Of a stretch of DNA of 21,976 nt, positions 8,607 through 15,811 are shown piece by piece. The DNA comes from Actinomycetota bacterium. GTDB lineage: Bacteria; Actinomycetota; Actinomycetes; Nanopelagicales; Nanopelagicaceae. A program made the position numbers and the translations under genes. Every line of letters begins with the position of its first letter. The stretch's first letter is position 1. A model generated the notes under the pieces. That model saw only the letters and a list, made by a program, of their open reading frames with translations. It did not search any database and was not told the DNA's origin. Location: assembly GCA_016870855.1 (NCBI GenBank), contig VGAF01000011.1, positions 1 to 21,976 on the forward strand. The letters run 5' to 3'.

Positions 8607-9149
8607 ATGTCACGTATTGGAAAGATGCCAGTCGCTGTTCCAAGCGGCGTCGAGGTCACTCTTAATGGCCAAGACCTATCTATTAAAGGTCCAAAGGGAA
8701 CACTCACACACAATTTTCCAGAATTGATCAAGGCTGCGAAAGAAGATAGCTCGATCGTCATTTCGCGTGCGAATGATGAGCGTCTTGCGAAGTCTCTTCA
8801 TGGTCTCTCACGTACTCTCGTCGCAAACATGATTACTGGCGTAACCCAGGGCTACTCCAAGAAGATTGTGATTACCGGCGTTGGTTACAAAGTGGCGGCA
8901 AAGGGTAAGGATCTCGAGTTTGCGCTCGGATACTCACACCCAGTCGCATTCCCAGCTCCTACTGGAATTACATTCACTGTCGAGTCACCAACCGAATTAG
9001 TTGTTGGCGGCGTCGATAAGCAACTCGTCGGAGAGACAGTTGCCAAGATCCAGAAGCTACGTAAGTCCGATCCATATAAGGGCAAGGGCCTACATCTTCT
9101 CGGTCAGCGCATCCGTCGTAAGGCTGGAAAGACAGGTAAGAAGGCATGA
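8607..9149 (+). CDS. rplF: 50S ribosomal protein L6
   Basis: L6 sits near the sarcin-ricin loop. With the ATG at 8607 the product is 180 residues, beginning MSRIGKMPVAVPSGVEV, the exact family N-terminus; an upstream in-frame ATG at 8595 lies inside rpsH and would add four unsupported residues. The C-terminal signature DPYKGKGLHLLGQRIRRKAGKT is intact. It overlaps rplR by ATGA. Confidence 0.97.
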   Translation: MSRIGKMPVAVPSGVEVTLNGQDLSIKGPKGTLTHNFPELIKAAKEDSSIVISRANDERLAKSLHGLSRTLVANMITGVTQGYSKKIVITGVGYKVAAKGKDLEFALGYSHPVAFPAPTGITFTVESPTELVVGGVDKQLVGETVAKIQKLRKSDPYKGKGLHLLGQRIRRKAGKTGKKA

Positions 9150-9523
9150 GTATCGCTAAGAAGATTGTTAAGGGATCTACTCAGATCGCCCGCGCTCGTC
9201 GCCACTTCCGTGTTCGTAAGCGGATTTCTGGCACAACAGAGCGTCCTCGTCTTGTCGTAACTCGCTCTGCGCGCCATCTTGTCGCCCAGATCGTTGATGA
9301 CAGCAAAGGTCATACTTTGGCTTCCGCTTCGACAATGGAAAAAGATCTTCGCGCTCAATCAGCAGATAAGACAAAGAAGGCTCGCACTGTGGGCCAACTT
9401 GTTGCTGATCGCGCAAAGGCAAAAGGAATCACCCAGGTCGTATTCGATCGCGGTGGTAACCGATACACCGGACGTGTTGCTGCACTTGCCGATGGTGCTC
9501 GCGAGAATGGATTGGACTTCTAA
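9146..9523 (+). CDS. rplR: 50S ribosomal protein L18
   Basis: L18 carries 5S rRNA to the 50S subunit together with L5. The 125-residue product has the basic N-terminus ARARRHFRVRKRISGTTERP, followed by RLVVTRSARHLVAQIVDD, and ends FDRGGNRYTGRVAALADGARENGLDF. All are diagnostic. It is coupled on both sides: ATGA with rplF and TAATG with rpsE. Confidence 0.97.
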   Translation: MSIAKKIVKGSTQIARARRHFRVRKRISGTTERPRLVVTRSARHLVAQIVDDSKGHTLASASTMEKDLRAQSADKTKKARTVGQLVADRAKAKGITQVVFDRGGNRYTGRVAALADGARENGLDF

Positions 9524-10137
9524 TGGCAACCGAAGAAATCAAGACAGCAGAAGCTGGCGAGAAGCCAAAGCGCGGTCGCGATAAGCGCGAACGTCGTGAA
9601 GGCGGAGATGCTCGCGAGAAGTCTCCATACATCGAGCGCGTTGTCTTCATTAACCGCGTAGCGAAGGTCGTATCTGGTGGTCGTCGTTTCTCCTTCACCG
9701 CACTAGTTGTTCTAGGCGATGGAAATGGAACTGTCGGCGTTGGTTATGGCAAGGCAAAGGAAGTTCCACAAGCGATTGCTAAGGCTGTCGAAGAAGCAAA
9801 GAAGTCCTTCTTCAAAGTCCCACGTATCCAAGGAACAATTCCTCATCCAGTACAAGGTGAAGATGCTGCCGGCGTAGTTCTACTTCGCCCAGCTGCCCCT
9901 GGTACCGGTGTTATTGCTGGTGGCCCAGTCCGTGCCGTTCTTGAGTGCGCTGGAATTACTGATGTTCTAACTAAGTCTCTCGGATCAAATAATCCGATCA
10001 ACATGGTCCACGCAACTGCAACAGCGCTAAAGAATCTTGAAGATCCTGCTGCGATTGCTGCACGTCGTGGTCTTCCACTCGAGCGCGTTGCTCCAGCAGC
10101 AATCATCCGCGCTATGACAACAACGGCAGGTGCGTAA
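9523..10137 (+). CDS. rpsE: 30S ribosomal protein S5
   Basis: S5 lies at the mRNA entry and helps decoding fidelity. The 204-residue product has an actinobacterial-style charged N-terminal extension (about residues 1-35). The dsRNA-binding-like domain follows, with RVAKVVSGGRRFSFTALVVL and GVGYGKAKEVPQAIAKA, then the C-terminal domain with RPAAPGTGVIAGGPVRAVLE. The start lies in the rplR stop (TAATG), and the stop overlaps rpmD in the same way. Confidence 0.97.
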   Translation: MATEEIKTAEAGEKPKRGRDKRERREGGDAREKSPYIERVVFINRVAKVVSGGRRFSFTALVVLGDGNGTVGVGYGKAKEVPQAIAKAVEEAKKSFFKVPRIQGTIPHPVQGEDAAGVVLLRPAAPGTGVIAGGPVRAVLECAGITDVLTKSLGSNNPINMVHATATALKNLEDPAAIAARRGLPLERVAPAAIIRAMTTTAGA

Positions 10138-10319
10138 TGCCACGTTTGAAAGTAACTCAAGTTCGTTCCAAGGTCGGCAACGCCCCAGACCAGCGCGAAA
10201 CTCTTCGCTCACTTGGTCTAAAGCGAGTCGGCGATGTCGTCGTTAAAGAAGATCGCCCAGAAATTCGTGGCATGGTCTACAACGTCCGTCATCTCATCAA
10301 AGTTGAGGAGGTCGAGTAA
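10137..10319 (+). CDS. rpmD: 50S ribosomal protein L30
   Basis: L30 is a small 50S protein present in most but not all bacteria. The 60-residue product shows LKVTQVRSKVGNAPDQRETL and SLGLKRVGDVVVKEDRPEIR, both diagnostic, and ends in the usual acidic residues. Both junctions are TAATG overlaps, so it is locked between rpsE and rplO in translation. Confidence 0.96.
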   Translation: MPRLKVTQVRSKVGNAPDQRETLRSLGLKRVGDVVVKEDRPEIRGMVYNVRHLIKVEEVE

Positions 10320-10759
10320 TGGTGCTTAAGGCGCATCATCTCCGTCCAGCACCAGGTGCTAAGAAGGAGAAGACTCGTAAGGGTCGCGGTGAAGGTTCTA
10401 AGGGAAAGACCTCAGGTCGTGGTGGAAAAGGAACGCGTGCTCGTAACGTTGTTCGCGCTGGTTTCGAAGGTGGCGCAATGCCGCTCGTTCAGCGCCTTCC
10501 AAAACTCCGTGGTTTTAAGAACCCAGAGAAGATTGAGTACCAGGCCGTTAACGTCTCGACGATAAACGCGCTCTTTCCAAAGGGTGGCGATGTAAGCGTT
10601 GAGGATCTCTACAAAGTCGGTGCTGCTCGCGCTGGCCATCCAGTAAAGGTCCTTGGAAATGGCGATATCTCCGTTAAGGTAAATGTCTCTGCACATAGCT
10701 TCTCTTCATCAGCATCTGAAAAGATCGCTGCTGCTGGTGGAAGCGTAAAGACTCTGTAA
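10319..10759 (+). CDS. rplO: 50S ribosomal protein L15
   Basis: L15 is a late-assembly 50S protein. The 146-residue product contains the extended basic N-terminal region (GKTSGRGGKGTRARNVVRAG) and the signature EGGAMPLVQRLPKLRGFKNP. The start shares bases with the rpmD stop, behind GAGGTCGAG. It is the last ribosomal protein gene in this window; secY follows after 24 bases. Confidence 0.97.
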   Translation: MVLKAHHLRPAPGAKKEKTRKGRGEGSKGKTSGRGGKGTRARNVVRAGFEGGAMPLVQRLPKLRGFKNPEKIEYQAVNVSTINALFPKGGDVSVEDLYKVGAARAGHPVKVLGNGDISVKVNVSAHSFSSSASEKIAAAGGSVKTL

Positions 10760-10783
10760 TAAAACTAGATCGAGGAGAAGAAA

Positions 10784-12082
10784 GTGTTGCTATCAGTATT
10801 TGGTAAGGCATTCAAAACGCCTGACCTACGTCGCAAAATCTTCTTCACCCTCTCGATCATGGCGCTCTTCCGTTTTGGATCAGTCGTCCCAACCCCAGGC
10901 GTTTCATATGTAGCGGTCCAAAAGTGTCTCGCTAACGTTGATACCGGCGGATTGTTGGGTCTGGTAAATCTATTTAGCGGTGGCGCCTTACTACAGCTCT
11001 CAGTCTTCGCACTTGGAATCATGCCTTACATCACGGCATCGATCATCGTCCAACTTCTAACCGTCGTAATCCCGCGATTCGATGCGCTTAAGAAGGAAGG
11101 ACAATCTGGAACTGCGAAACTCACTCAATACACTCGTTATCTAACGATTGGTCTAGCGATTCTACAAACCTCAGGTTTGATCGCAGTCGCTCGTACCCCA
11201 GGACGCTTGATCCAGGGATGTAACGAAAACATCATTCCTGATACTTCTTGGATAAGAATTCTTACCATGGTCGTTGTAATGACCGCTGGAACATCTGTAG
11301 TTATGTGGCTTGGTGAGTTGATTACGGACCGCGGCGTTGGTAACGGTATGTCGATCTTGATCTTCACTTCGATCGCGGCGACCTTCCCTTCACAACTCTG
11401 GGCGATCCGCTTGGCTCGTGGCTGGTTCACCTTCGCATTCATCATGGCGGTTGGTGTACTTATTGTTGCTGCGGTTGTATTCGTCGAACAATCCCAACGA
11501 CGAATCCCGGTCCAATACGCAAAGAAGCAGATCGGTCGTCGTGAATACGGTGGTACCACTACCTATATCCCAATCAAGGTAAACCAATCTGGCGTTATCC
11601 CAGTCATCTTTGCTTCTTCACTTCTCTATATTCCATCGTTGGTTGCTAACTTCACCAACTCACAAGCCCCATGGGCGGTATGGATTAGTACGAACTTCGT
11701 AACTGGCGATCACCCGATTTATATTGCTTCTTATGCGCTATTAATCATCTTCTTCGCCTACTTCTATGTTGCGATTACTTTCAACCCAGAAGAGACCGCT
11801 GAAAATATGCGTAAGTACGGTGGCTTCATACCTGGTATTCGTGCCGGTAAACCCACAAGTGATTACCTCCAATATGTTCTAACTCGTATCACCGCACCAG
11901 GTTCGCTCTATCTCGCGTTAGTTGCAATCATTCCGATCATCGCGCTGATTCTCTTCGGAGCATCTCAACAATTCCCATTCGGTGGAACGGCGATCTTGAT
12001 TATCGTCGGCGTTGGTCTTGATACTGCTAAACAGATCGAGTCCCAGCTGCAACAGCGTTCATACGAGGGATTCCTCCGCTAA
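10784..12082 (+). CDS. secY: Preprotein translocase subunit SecY (GTG start)
   Basis: SecY is the channel of the Sec translocon in the cytoplasmic membrane. The 432-residue product is of normal length and very hydrophobic, consistent with ten membrane spans. Family segments include KIFFTLSIMALFRFGSVVPT near the N-terminus, GIMPYITASIIVQLL, a cytoplasmic loop with LKKEGQSGTAKLTQYTRYLT, and GELITDRGVGNGMSILIF; the plug-side and C-terminal regions (YGGFIPGIRAGKPT) are intact. Start is GTG at 10784 behind GAGGAGAAG. It is the normal companion of the spc operon and is coupled to adk by TAATG. Confidence 0.97.
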   Translation: MLLSVFGKAFKTPDLRRKIFFTLSIMALFRFGSVVPTPGVSYVAVQKCLANVDTGGLLGLVNLFSGGALLQLSVFALGIMPYITASIIVQLLTVVIPRFDALKKEGQSGTAKLTQYTRYLTIGLAILQTSGLIAVARTPGRLIQGCNENIIPDTSWIRILTMVVVMTAGTSVVMWLGELITDRGVGNGMSILIFTSIAATFPSQLWAIRLARGWFTFAFIMAVGVLIVAAVVFVEQSQRRIPVQYAKKQIGRREYGGTTTYIPIKVNQSGVIPVIFASSLLYIPSLVANFTNSQAPWAVWISTNFVTGDHPIYIASYALLIIFFAYFYVAITFNPEETAENMRKYGGFIPGIRAGKPTSDYLQYVLTRITAPGSLYLALVAIIPIIALILFGASQQFPFGGTAILIIVGVGLDTAKQIESQLQQRSYEGFLR

Positions 12083-12717
12083 TGCGCTTAGTCCTGGTTG
12101 GACCACCAGGTGCAGGAAAAGGAACGCAAGCAGCTCTCCTCGCCGATCATTACAAGATTCCACATATCTCAACCGGTGACATCTTCCGTGCAAATTTGAA
12201 GGAAGGCACCGAACTTGGCCTTCAGGCAAAGAGTTATATGGATAAAGGCGAATTAGTTCCAGATTCAGTTACAAATGCCATGGTTAAAGATCGCCTAACT
12301 CATGGCGATACTGAGAATGGATTCTTACTCGATGGCTTTCCCCGAAATGTCGCACAAGCTGAAGTTCTCCGTGCATTTTTAGGGGAACGTAATCGCCCAC
12401 TTGATGCGGTAGTTGAGTTCTCAATTGATAACAACGAGATCATCAAGCGTCTATCTAGCCGCCGTACCTGTAAAGGCTGCGGAAAGATCTTCGCTGCTCA
12501 CCTTGATAAGTGTGATGCATGTGGTGGCGAGCTCTATCAACGTGATGACGATAAGGAAGATGTCATTGCCCGGCGCCTTGAGGTTTATGTTGAACAGACC
12601 GCCCCAATCGTCTCTTTCTATCGCGGGGAAGGGTTATTAATAACGATTTCTGCTCTTGGCGATGTCAGCGCAATCACCGATAACGTGGCTCGCGCGCTGA
12701 ATTCAAAGGTAAATTGA
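12082..12717 (+). CDS. adk: Adenylate kinase with Cys4 lid
   Basis: Adenylate kinase interconverts ATP and AMP with two ADP in the cytoplasm. The 211-residue product has the P-loop GPPGAGKGT at 7-15, the AMP-binding HISTGDIFR at 28-36 and DGFPRN at 84-89. The long LID domain carries C130-x2-C133 and C144-x2-C147, a zinc-binding lid as in many Gram-positive enzymes; several actinobacterial homologues have a short lid instead. It starts in the secY stop. Three bases separate it from map. Confidence 0.96.
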   Translation: MRLVLVGPPGAGKGTQAALLADHYKIPHISTGDIFRANLKEGTELGLQAKSYMDKGELVPDSVTNAMVKDRLTHGDTENGFLLDGFPRNVAQAEVLRAFLGERNRPLDAVVEFSIDNNEIIKRLSSRRTCKGCGKIFAAHLDKCDACGGELYQRDDDKEDVIARRLEVYVEQTAPIVSFYRGEGLLITISALGDVSAITDNVARALNSKVN

Positions 12718-12720
12718 GTT

Positions 12721-13533
12721 ATGGCGATCCAGATAAAGACTTTGGATCAACTAAAGACGATGCGTCGCGCCGGACTTCTTGTCCGGGGCACCTTAGATCT
12801 AGTCAAATCTCAAATCAAGGCTGGAATTACAACAAGCGCACTTGATGCGATAGCTGAAGCAAATATAAAGCGCGGCGGCGGGACATCTAATTTCAAGGGT
12901 TATCACGGATTCCCAGCAACGATATGTGTCTCTATAAATGATGAGATCGTTCATGGAATTCCTGGCGAGCGGATGATTATGCCCGGAGATGTCGTCTCGG
13001 TTGATTGCGGTGCAATTATTGATGGTTGGCACGGTGATGCTGCATTTACTGTGATTGTTGATCCGATAGATAAAGACCAACAGAAGATGTTGGATGTATG
13101 TGAAGAATCAATGTGGGTTGGAATTTCCGCCGGTGTGGCTGGGGCAAAGCTCTCCGACATCGGTCATGCAATTGAGAGTTACGTTAATTCCCAAGGCAAG
13201 TACGGAATCCTGCGCGAATACGGCGGCCATGGAATTGGTACTGCAATGCATATGGAGCCACACATTCTTAACTATGGGAAACCTGGAAACGGTCCAACAA
13301 TCGAAGCAGGAATGGTCTTTGCGATCGAACCGATGATCACCATGGGCTCAGAGCGGACCCGAGTTCTTGAAGATAATTGGACGGTAGTTACAGTAGATAA
13401 GTCACGCGGCACGCACTTTGAAAATTCATATTGCATCGCACCTGATGGAAAGCCATTTGTGCTTACTTCCATCGATGGTGGCAGAGCTGATCTAGCAAGA
13501 TTCGGTATCGAAGTTTCGGAGCTGCTCTCATGA
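12721..13533 (+). CDS. map: Methionine aminopeptidase, type I
   Basis: MetAP removes the initiator Met from nascent proteins using two metal ions. The 270-residue pita-bread protein keeps all five expected ligands: D95 (SVDCG), D106 (WHGDAA), H170 (GGHGIG), E203 (AIEPM) and E234 (HFENS), plus His79 in IVHGIPG. The segment around the last ligand reads THFENSY, where common MetAPs have a Q-x-E-H-T arrangement. The C-terminus runs on about 30 residues past it. This could be a lineage variant or a mildly altered specificity pocket. The gene follows adk and overlaps the next gene by ATGA. Confidence 0.95.
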   Translation: MAIQIKTLDQLKTMRRAGLLVRGTLDLVKSQIKAGITTSALDAIAEANIKRGGGTSNFKGYHGFPATICVSINDEIVHGIPGERMIMPGDVVSVDCGAIIDGWHGDAAFTVIVDPIDKDQQKMLDVCEESMWVGISAGVAGAKLSDIGHAIESYVNSQGKYGILREYGGHGIGTAMHMEPHILNYGKPGNGPTIEAGMVFAIEPMITMGSERTRVLEDNWTVVTVDKSRGTHFENSYCIAPDGKPFVLTSIDGGRADLARFGIEVSELLS

Positions 13534-14600
13534 ACAAGAGCGAACAACGGGAGAAACGGGCTCGAATAAAGGCGCTTTTGGCTGAAAAAGGCCTCGATGC
13601 TCTCGTGCTTAGAAAGGGAGCGAATGTCGCTTGGATTATCGGCGGCCGGGCTCATATTCCAACCACTCTTGAGCTCTCATGTATGGATGTAATCGTCTAT
13701 CCAGATCGAATCGTTGTAGTTACTAACAAGATTGAAGCGCAGCGCCTTAAGGATGAAGAGCTAAGCGGCGATGAAGAGTTAATAGTGGTGAATTGGTTCG
13801 AAGGAAGAGATGCCCAACTTCCTAAAGGTTCAAAAATCGGCGTGGATGGGGTTGATAGCGAACGTATCAATATCCAAGGTGAGATTGAGAACTTGAGAAG
13901 GAAGCTAAATGAGTTTGAGATTGCTCGACTTAAAGAGATTGGTAGTGACGCAACCCAAGCGCTAGAAGAAGCGATGCTTGATATTGATAGCGATGCTAAT
14001 GAAGTAGAAGTTGCCGGCGAGATAGCGGAAGAACTTTGGGAGCGGAATCTTGAACCAGTCGTGCTGCTGGTTGCTGGCGAAGATCGCATTAAAGAGTATC
14101 GCCATCCGCTACCGACAACTGCGAAAGTTGGAAGTTTGGCTATGGGAGTGATCTGTGCGCGGAGAAAAGGATTGATTGCTAGCGTCACCAGATTGGTTCA
14201 TTTTGGTGAACTGAAGAGCGAAGTAAAAGAGAATTACATAAAGCTACTAAATGTTGAGTCGGCTTTCCTTGATGGAACAAAACCAGGGGCGACGCTTGCG
14301 GATGCTTTTAAAGCTGGCCAAGTCGAATATTTAAAGCAAGGCTTTGAGCGCGATGAATGGACCAATCATCACCAAGGCGGACCGACTGGTTACCTTCCGA
14401 GAGATTTCACCGCACATGAGAAGACCAATCAGTTGATTGAAGTTCGAAACGCGATCGCCTGGAACCCAAGCGCTGCCGGCCTAAAGGTGGAGGACACCTT
14501 GGTAGTTACTGAGAGCGGCTTTGACTTTGTTACCGGATCTAGCGAGTGGCCAAGCCTGAAAATCGCAGGTCGAAGCCGTCCTGATATCGCTATCCGTTGA
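13530..14600 (+). CDS. M24-fold (Xaa-Pro peptidase-like) protein, probably not a metallopeptidase
   Basis: The 356-residue protein has the two-domain layout of prolidase, aminopeptidase P and creatinase: a creatinase-like N-terminal domain (about 1-130) and a pita-bread C-terminal domain (about 135-356). By eye alignment, the first Asp ligand is V207, the second (in S-D-I-T-R of the family) is S218 within LIASVTR, and the E-P Glu is N312 in AWNPS. His280/281 in NHHQGGPTGY and Glu321 in VEDT remain. Metal binding is therefore probably lost, and a creatinase-like metal-free hydrolase or a binding role is possible. Its ATG overlaps the map stop by four bases, with GGAG at 13518-13521. The true function is unknown. 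Confidence 0.8.
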   Translation: MNKSEQREKRARIKALLAEKGLDALVLRKGANVAWIIGGRAHIPTTLELSCMDVIVYPDRIVVVTNKIEAQRLKDEELSGDEELIVVNWFEGRDAQLPKGSKIGVDGVDSERINIQGEIENLRRKLNEFEIARLKEIGSDATQALEEAMLDIDSDANEVEVAGEIAEELWERNLEPVVLLVAGEDRIKEYRHPLPTTAKVGSLAMGVICARRKGLIASVTRLVHFGELKSEVKENYIKLLNVESAFLDGTKPGATLADAFKAGQVEYLKQGFERDEWTNHHQGGPTGYLPRDFTAHEKTNQLIEVRNAIAWNPSAAGLKVEDTLVVTESGFDFVTGSSEWPSLKIAGRSRPDIAIR

Positions 14601-14622
14601 CCGAATCGTTATCTAGCGAGCA

Positions 14623-14650
14623 TTGACCAGCCTCTTTCGGGGGATAAGAC
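14623..14650 (+). promoter_or_regulatory. Weak candidate promoter for the sugar operon
   Basis: TTGACC at 14623-14628 is a good -35-like hexamer. TAAGAC at 14645-14650, 16 bases downstream, is only a poor -10 match. If real, transcription would begin about where the first GntR-type palindrome lies, so a bound repressor would block initiation. This is the only promoter-like pair I could see in the 101-base gap after the M24-like gene. Confidence 0.35.
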
Positions 14651-14657
14651 TGCCTAG

Positions 14658-14668
14658 TGGTCAGACCT
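14658..14668. promoter_or_regulatory. GntR/FadR-type operator, site 1
   Basis: The 11-mer TGGTCAGACCT contains the perfect palindrome GGTC-A-GACC. It fits the FadR-subfamily pattern T-n-G-T-n3-A-C-n-A with one mismatch at the last base, and it resembles the TGGTC/GACC core of FadR sites. Its centre is 23 bases, about two helical turns, from site 2. A FadR-type regulator gene is encoded in the same operon at 20445-21155. Confidence 0.5.
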
Positions 14669-14680
14669 CTTCGGACTGAC
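14660..14680 (+). other. Leader hairpin overlapping the operators
   Basis: GTCAG (14660-14664) pairs with CTGAC (14676-14680), and CC (14666-14667) with GG (14673-14674), across one A-A mismatch and a TCTTC loop. If transcription starts upstream of here, the mRNA leader can form this stem just before the ribosome binding site. It may equally be a by-product of overlapping DNA operator half-sites. Confidence 0.35.
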
Positions 14681-14692
14681 TTGTGTGACAAG
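14680..14692. promoter_or_regulatory. GntR/FadR-type operator, site 2 (perfect palindrome)
   Basis: CTTGT-GTG-ACAAG is a perfect 13-bp palindrome whose core TTGTGTGACAA matches the GntR FadR-subfamily consensus T-n-G-T-n3-A-C-n-A exactly. Its right half overlaps the ribosome binding site AAGGGAG (14690-14696) of the dehydrogenase gene. Binding here would obstruct early transcription of the operon that encodes the regulator, giving autoregulation. Confidence 0.6.
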
Positions 14693-14701
14693 GGAGTCCA
14701 A

Positions 14702-15811
14702 ATGGTTCGATACGGGGTCATCGGCGTTGGCGCCATGGGCCGCGAACATATTGAGAACCTAAAGCACATAGCGGGCACATCAGTTACCGCGATAGCAGAT
14801 CCATTTCCAGATTCGCTAGCTCGCGCCAAAAGTTTGATTGATGGCGAAGTTAAGACTTACTCCGATTACCGAGATTTACTAAATTCAAATTTAGTTGATG
14901 CGGTCATTATCGCCACCCCAAATTACACCCATGTCGATGTTCTAAAAGATGCGCTCGCTACATCACTTCATGTCTTTATCGAAAAGCCACTCTGCACGAC
15001 TATCGAAGATTGTCTAAATGTCATTAATTGGTCGAAGAATCGAAAAGGTTTAGTTTGGATGGGGCTTGAGTATCGCTATATGCCTCCCGTCGCAGAATTA
15101 ATCAAGATCGTTCATGGCGGTGGAGTTGGCGATGTCCAACAAGTAACCATCCGGGAACATCGAGAGCCTTTCTATCCAAAAGTTGGAGATTGGAATCGAT
15201 TCCGAGCAAAAACTGGTGGAACCCTAGTTGAGAAGTGTTGTCACTATTTCAATCTTATGGATCACATCGCAAAAGAAACTCCGGTCCGGGTCTTCGCATC
15301 TGGTGGACAGCGCGTGAATTACTTAGATGAGGTCTATGACGGTAAGCCGGCGGATATGTTAGATAGCGCATATGTAATTGTTGAATATGTAAGCGGTAAG
15401 CGGGCAATGTTGGACCTATGTATGTTTGCGGAAAATACGGTGGATAAGGAGTACATCTCAATTACCGGAAGCGCTGGCAAGATTGAATCTTTCCTTCCAT
15501 CCCTCGAGATTCGCCACGGAAAGCGCGCCGCTGTTGGAAACTTCAAAGAGTGGACCTACGCCGCGGGCAAAACGAAGGATCTTGATATCCGCAAGGTCTG
15601 GGATGACTCAATTGAGTACCTCGGCTTTCATTACGGAGCCTCATATCTTGAGCATAAAAAGCTTCATAGCGCGATTGTTGAAGGTGGAAAGCCTGAAGTC
15701 ACCTTGGAAGAAGGGCTGAGAAGCGTTGCGACCGGGCTTGCGGCGCACAAGAGTATTGATGAGGGCCGTCCAGTTTTAATGAGTGAAGTATTGCCAGCGG
15801 GGTGGAACTAA
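14702..15811 (+). CDS. Gfo/Idh/MocA family NAD(P)-dependent oxidoreductase
   Basis: This cytoplasmic dehydrogenase is likely to oxidise a sugar, polyol or derivative. The 369-residue product has the Rossmann motif GVIGVGAMGREH at 5-16, the family EKPL motif at 94-97 containing the catalytic Lys95, and the substrate-domain segment GGTLVEKCCHYFNLMDHI with the probable catalytic His181. The start is set at ATG 14702, with AAGGGAG at 14690-14696, so that the Rossmann strand is N-terminal; the in-frame GTG at 14657 would put 15 unsupported residues in front and read through the operators. It is first in the operon and overlaps the isomerase-like gene by TAATG. Inositol, gluconate-type or deoxy-sugar substrates are all possible. 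Confidence 0.9.
   Translation: MVRYGVIGVGAMGREHIENLKHIAGTSVTAIADPFPDSLARAKSLIDGEVKTYSDYRDLLNSNLVDAVIIATPNYTHVDVLKDALATSLHVFIEKPLCTTIEDCLNVINWSKNRKGLVWMGLEYRYMPPVAELIKIVHGGGVGDVQQVTIREHREPFYPKVGDWNRFRAKTGGTLVEKCCHYFNLMDHIAKETPVRVFASGGQRVNYLDEVYDGKPADMLDSAYVIVEYVSGKRAMLDLCMFAENTVDKEYISITGSAGKIESFLPSLEIRHGKRAAVGNFKEWTYAAGKTKDLDIRKVWDDSIEYLGFHYGASYLEHKKLHSAIVEGGKPEVTLEEGLRSVATGLAAHKSIDEGRPVLMSEVLPAGWN

Noticed and set aside
14657..14701. GTG-initiated N-terminal extension of the Gfo/Idh gene
   Set aside because: It would add 15 residues before the Rossmann strand and translate through the operators; ATG 14702 has a proper AAGGGAG site.
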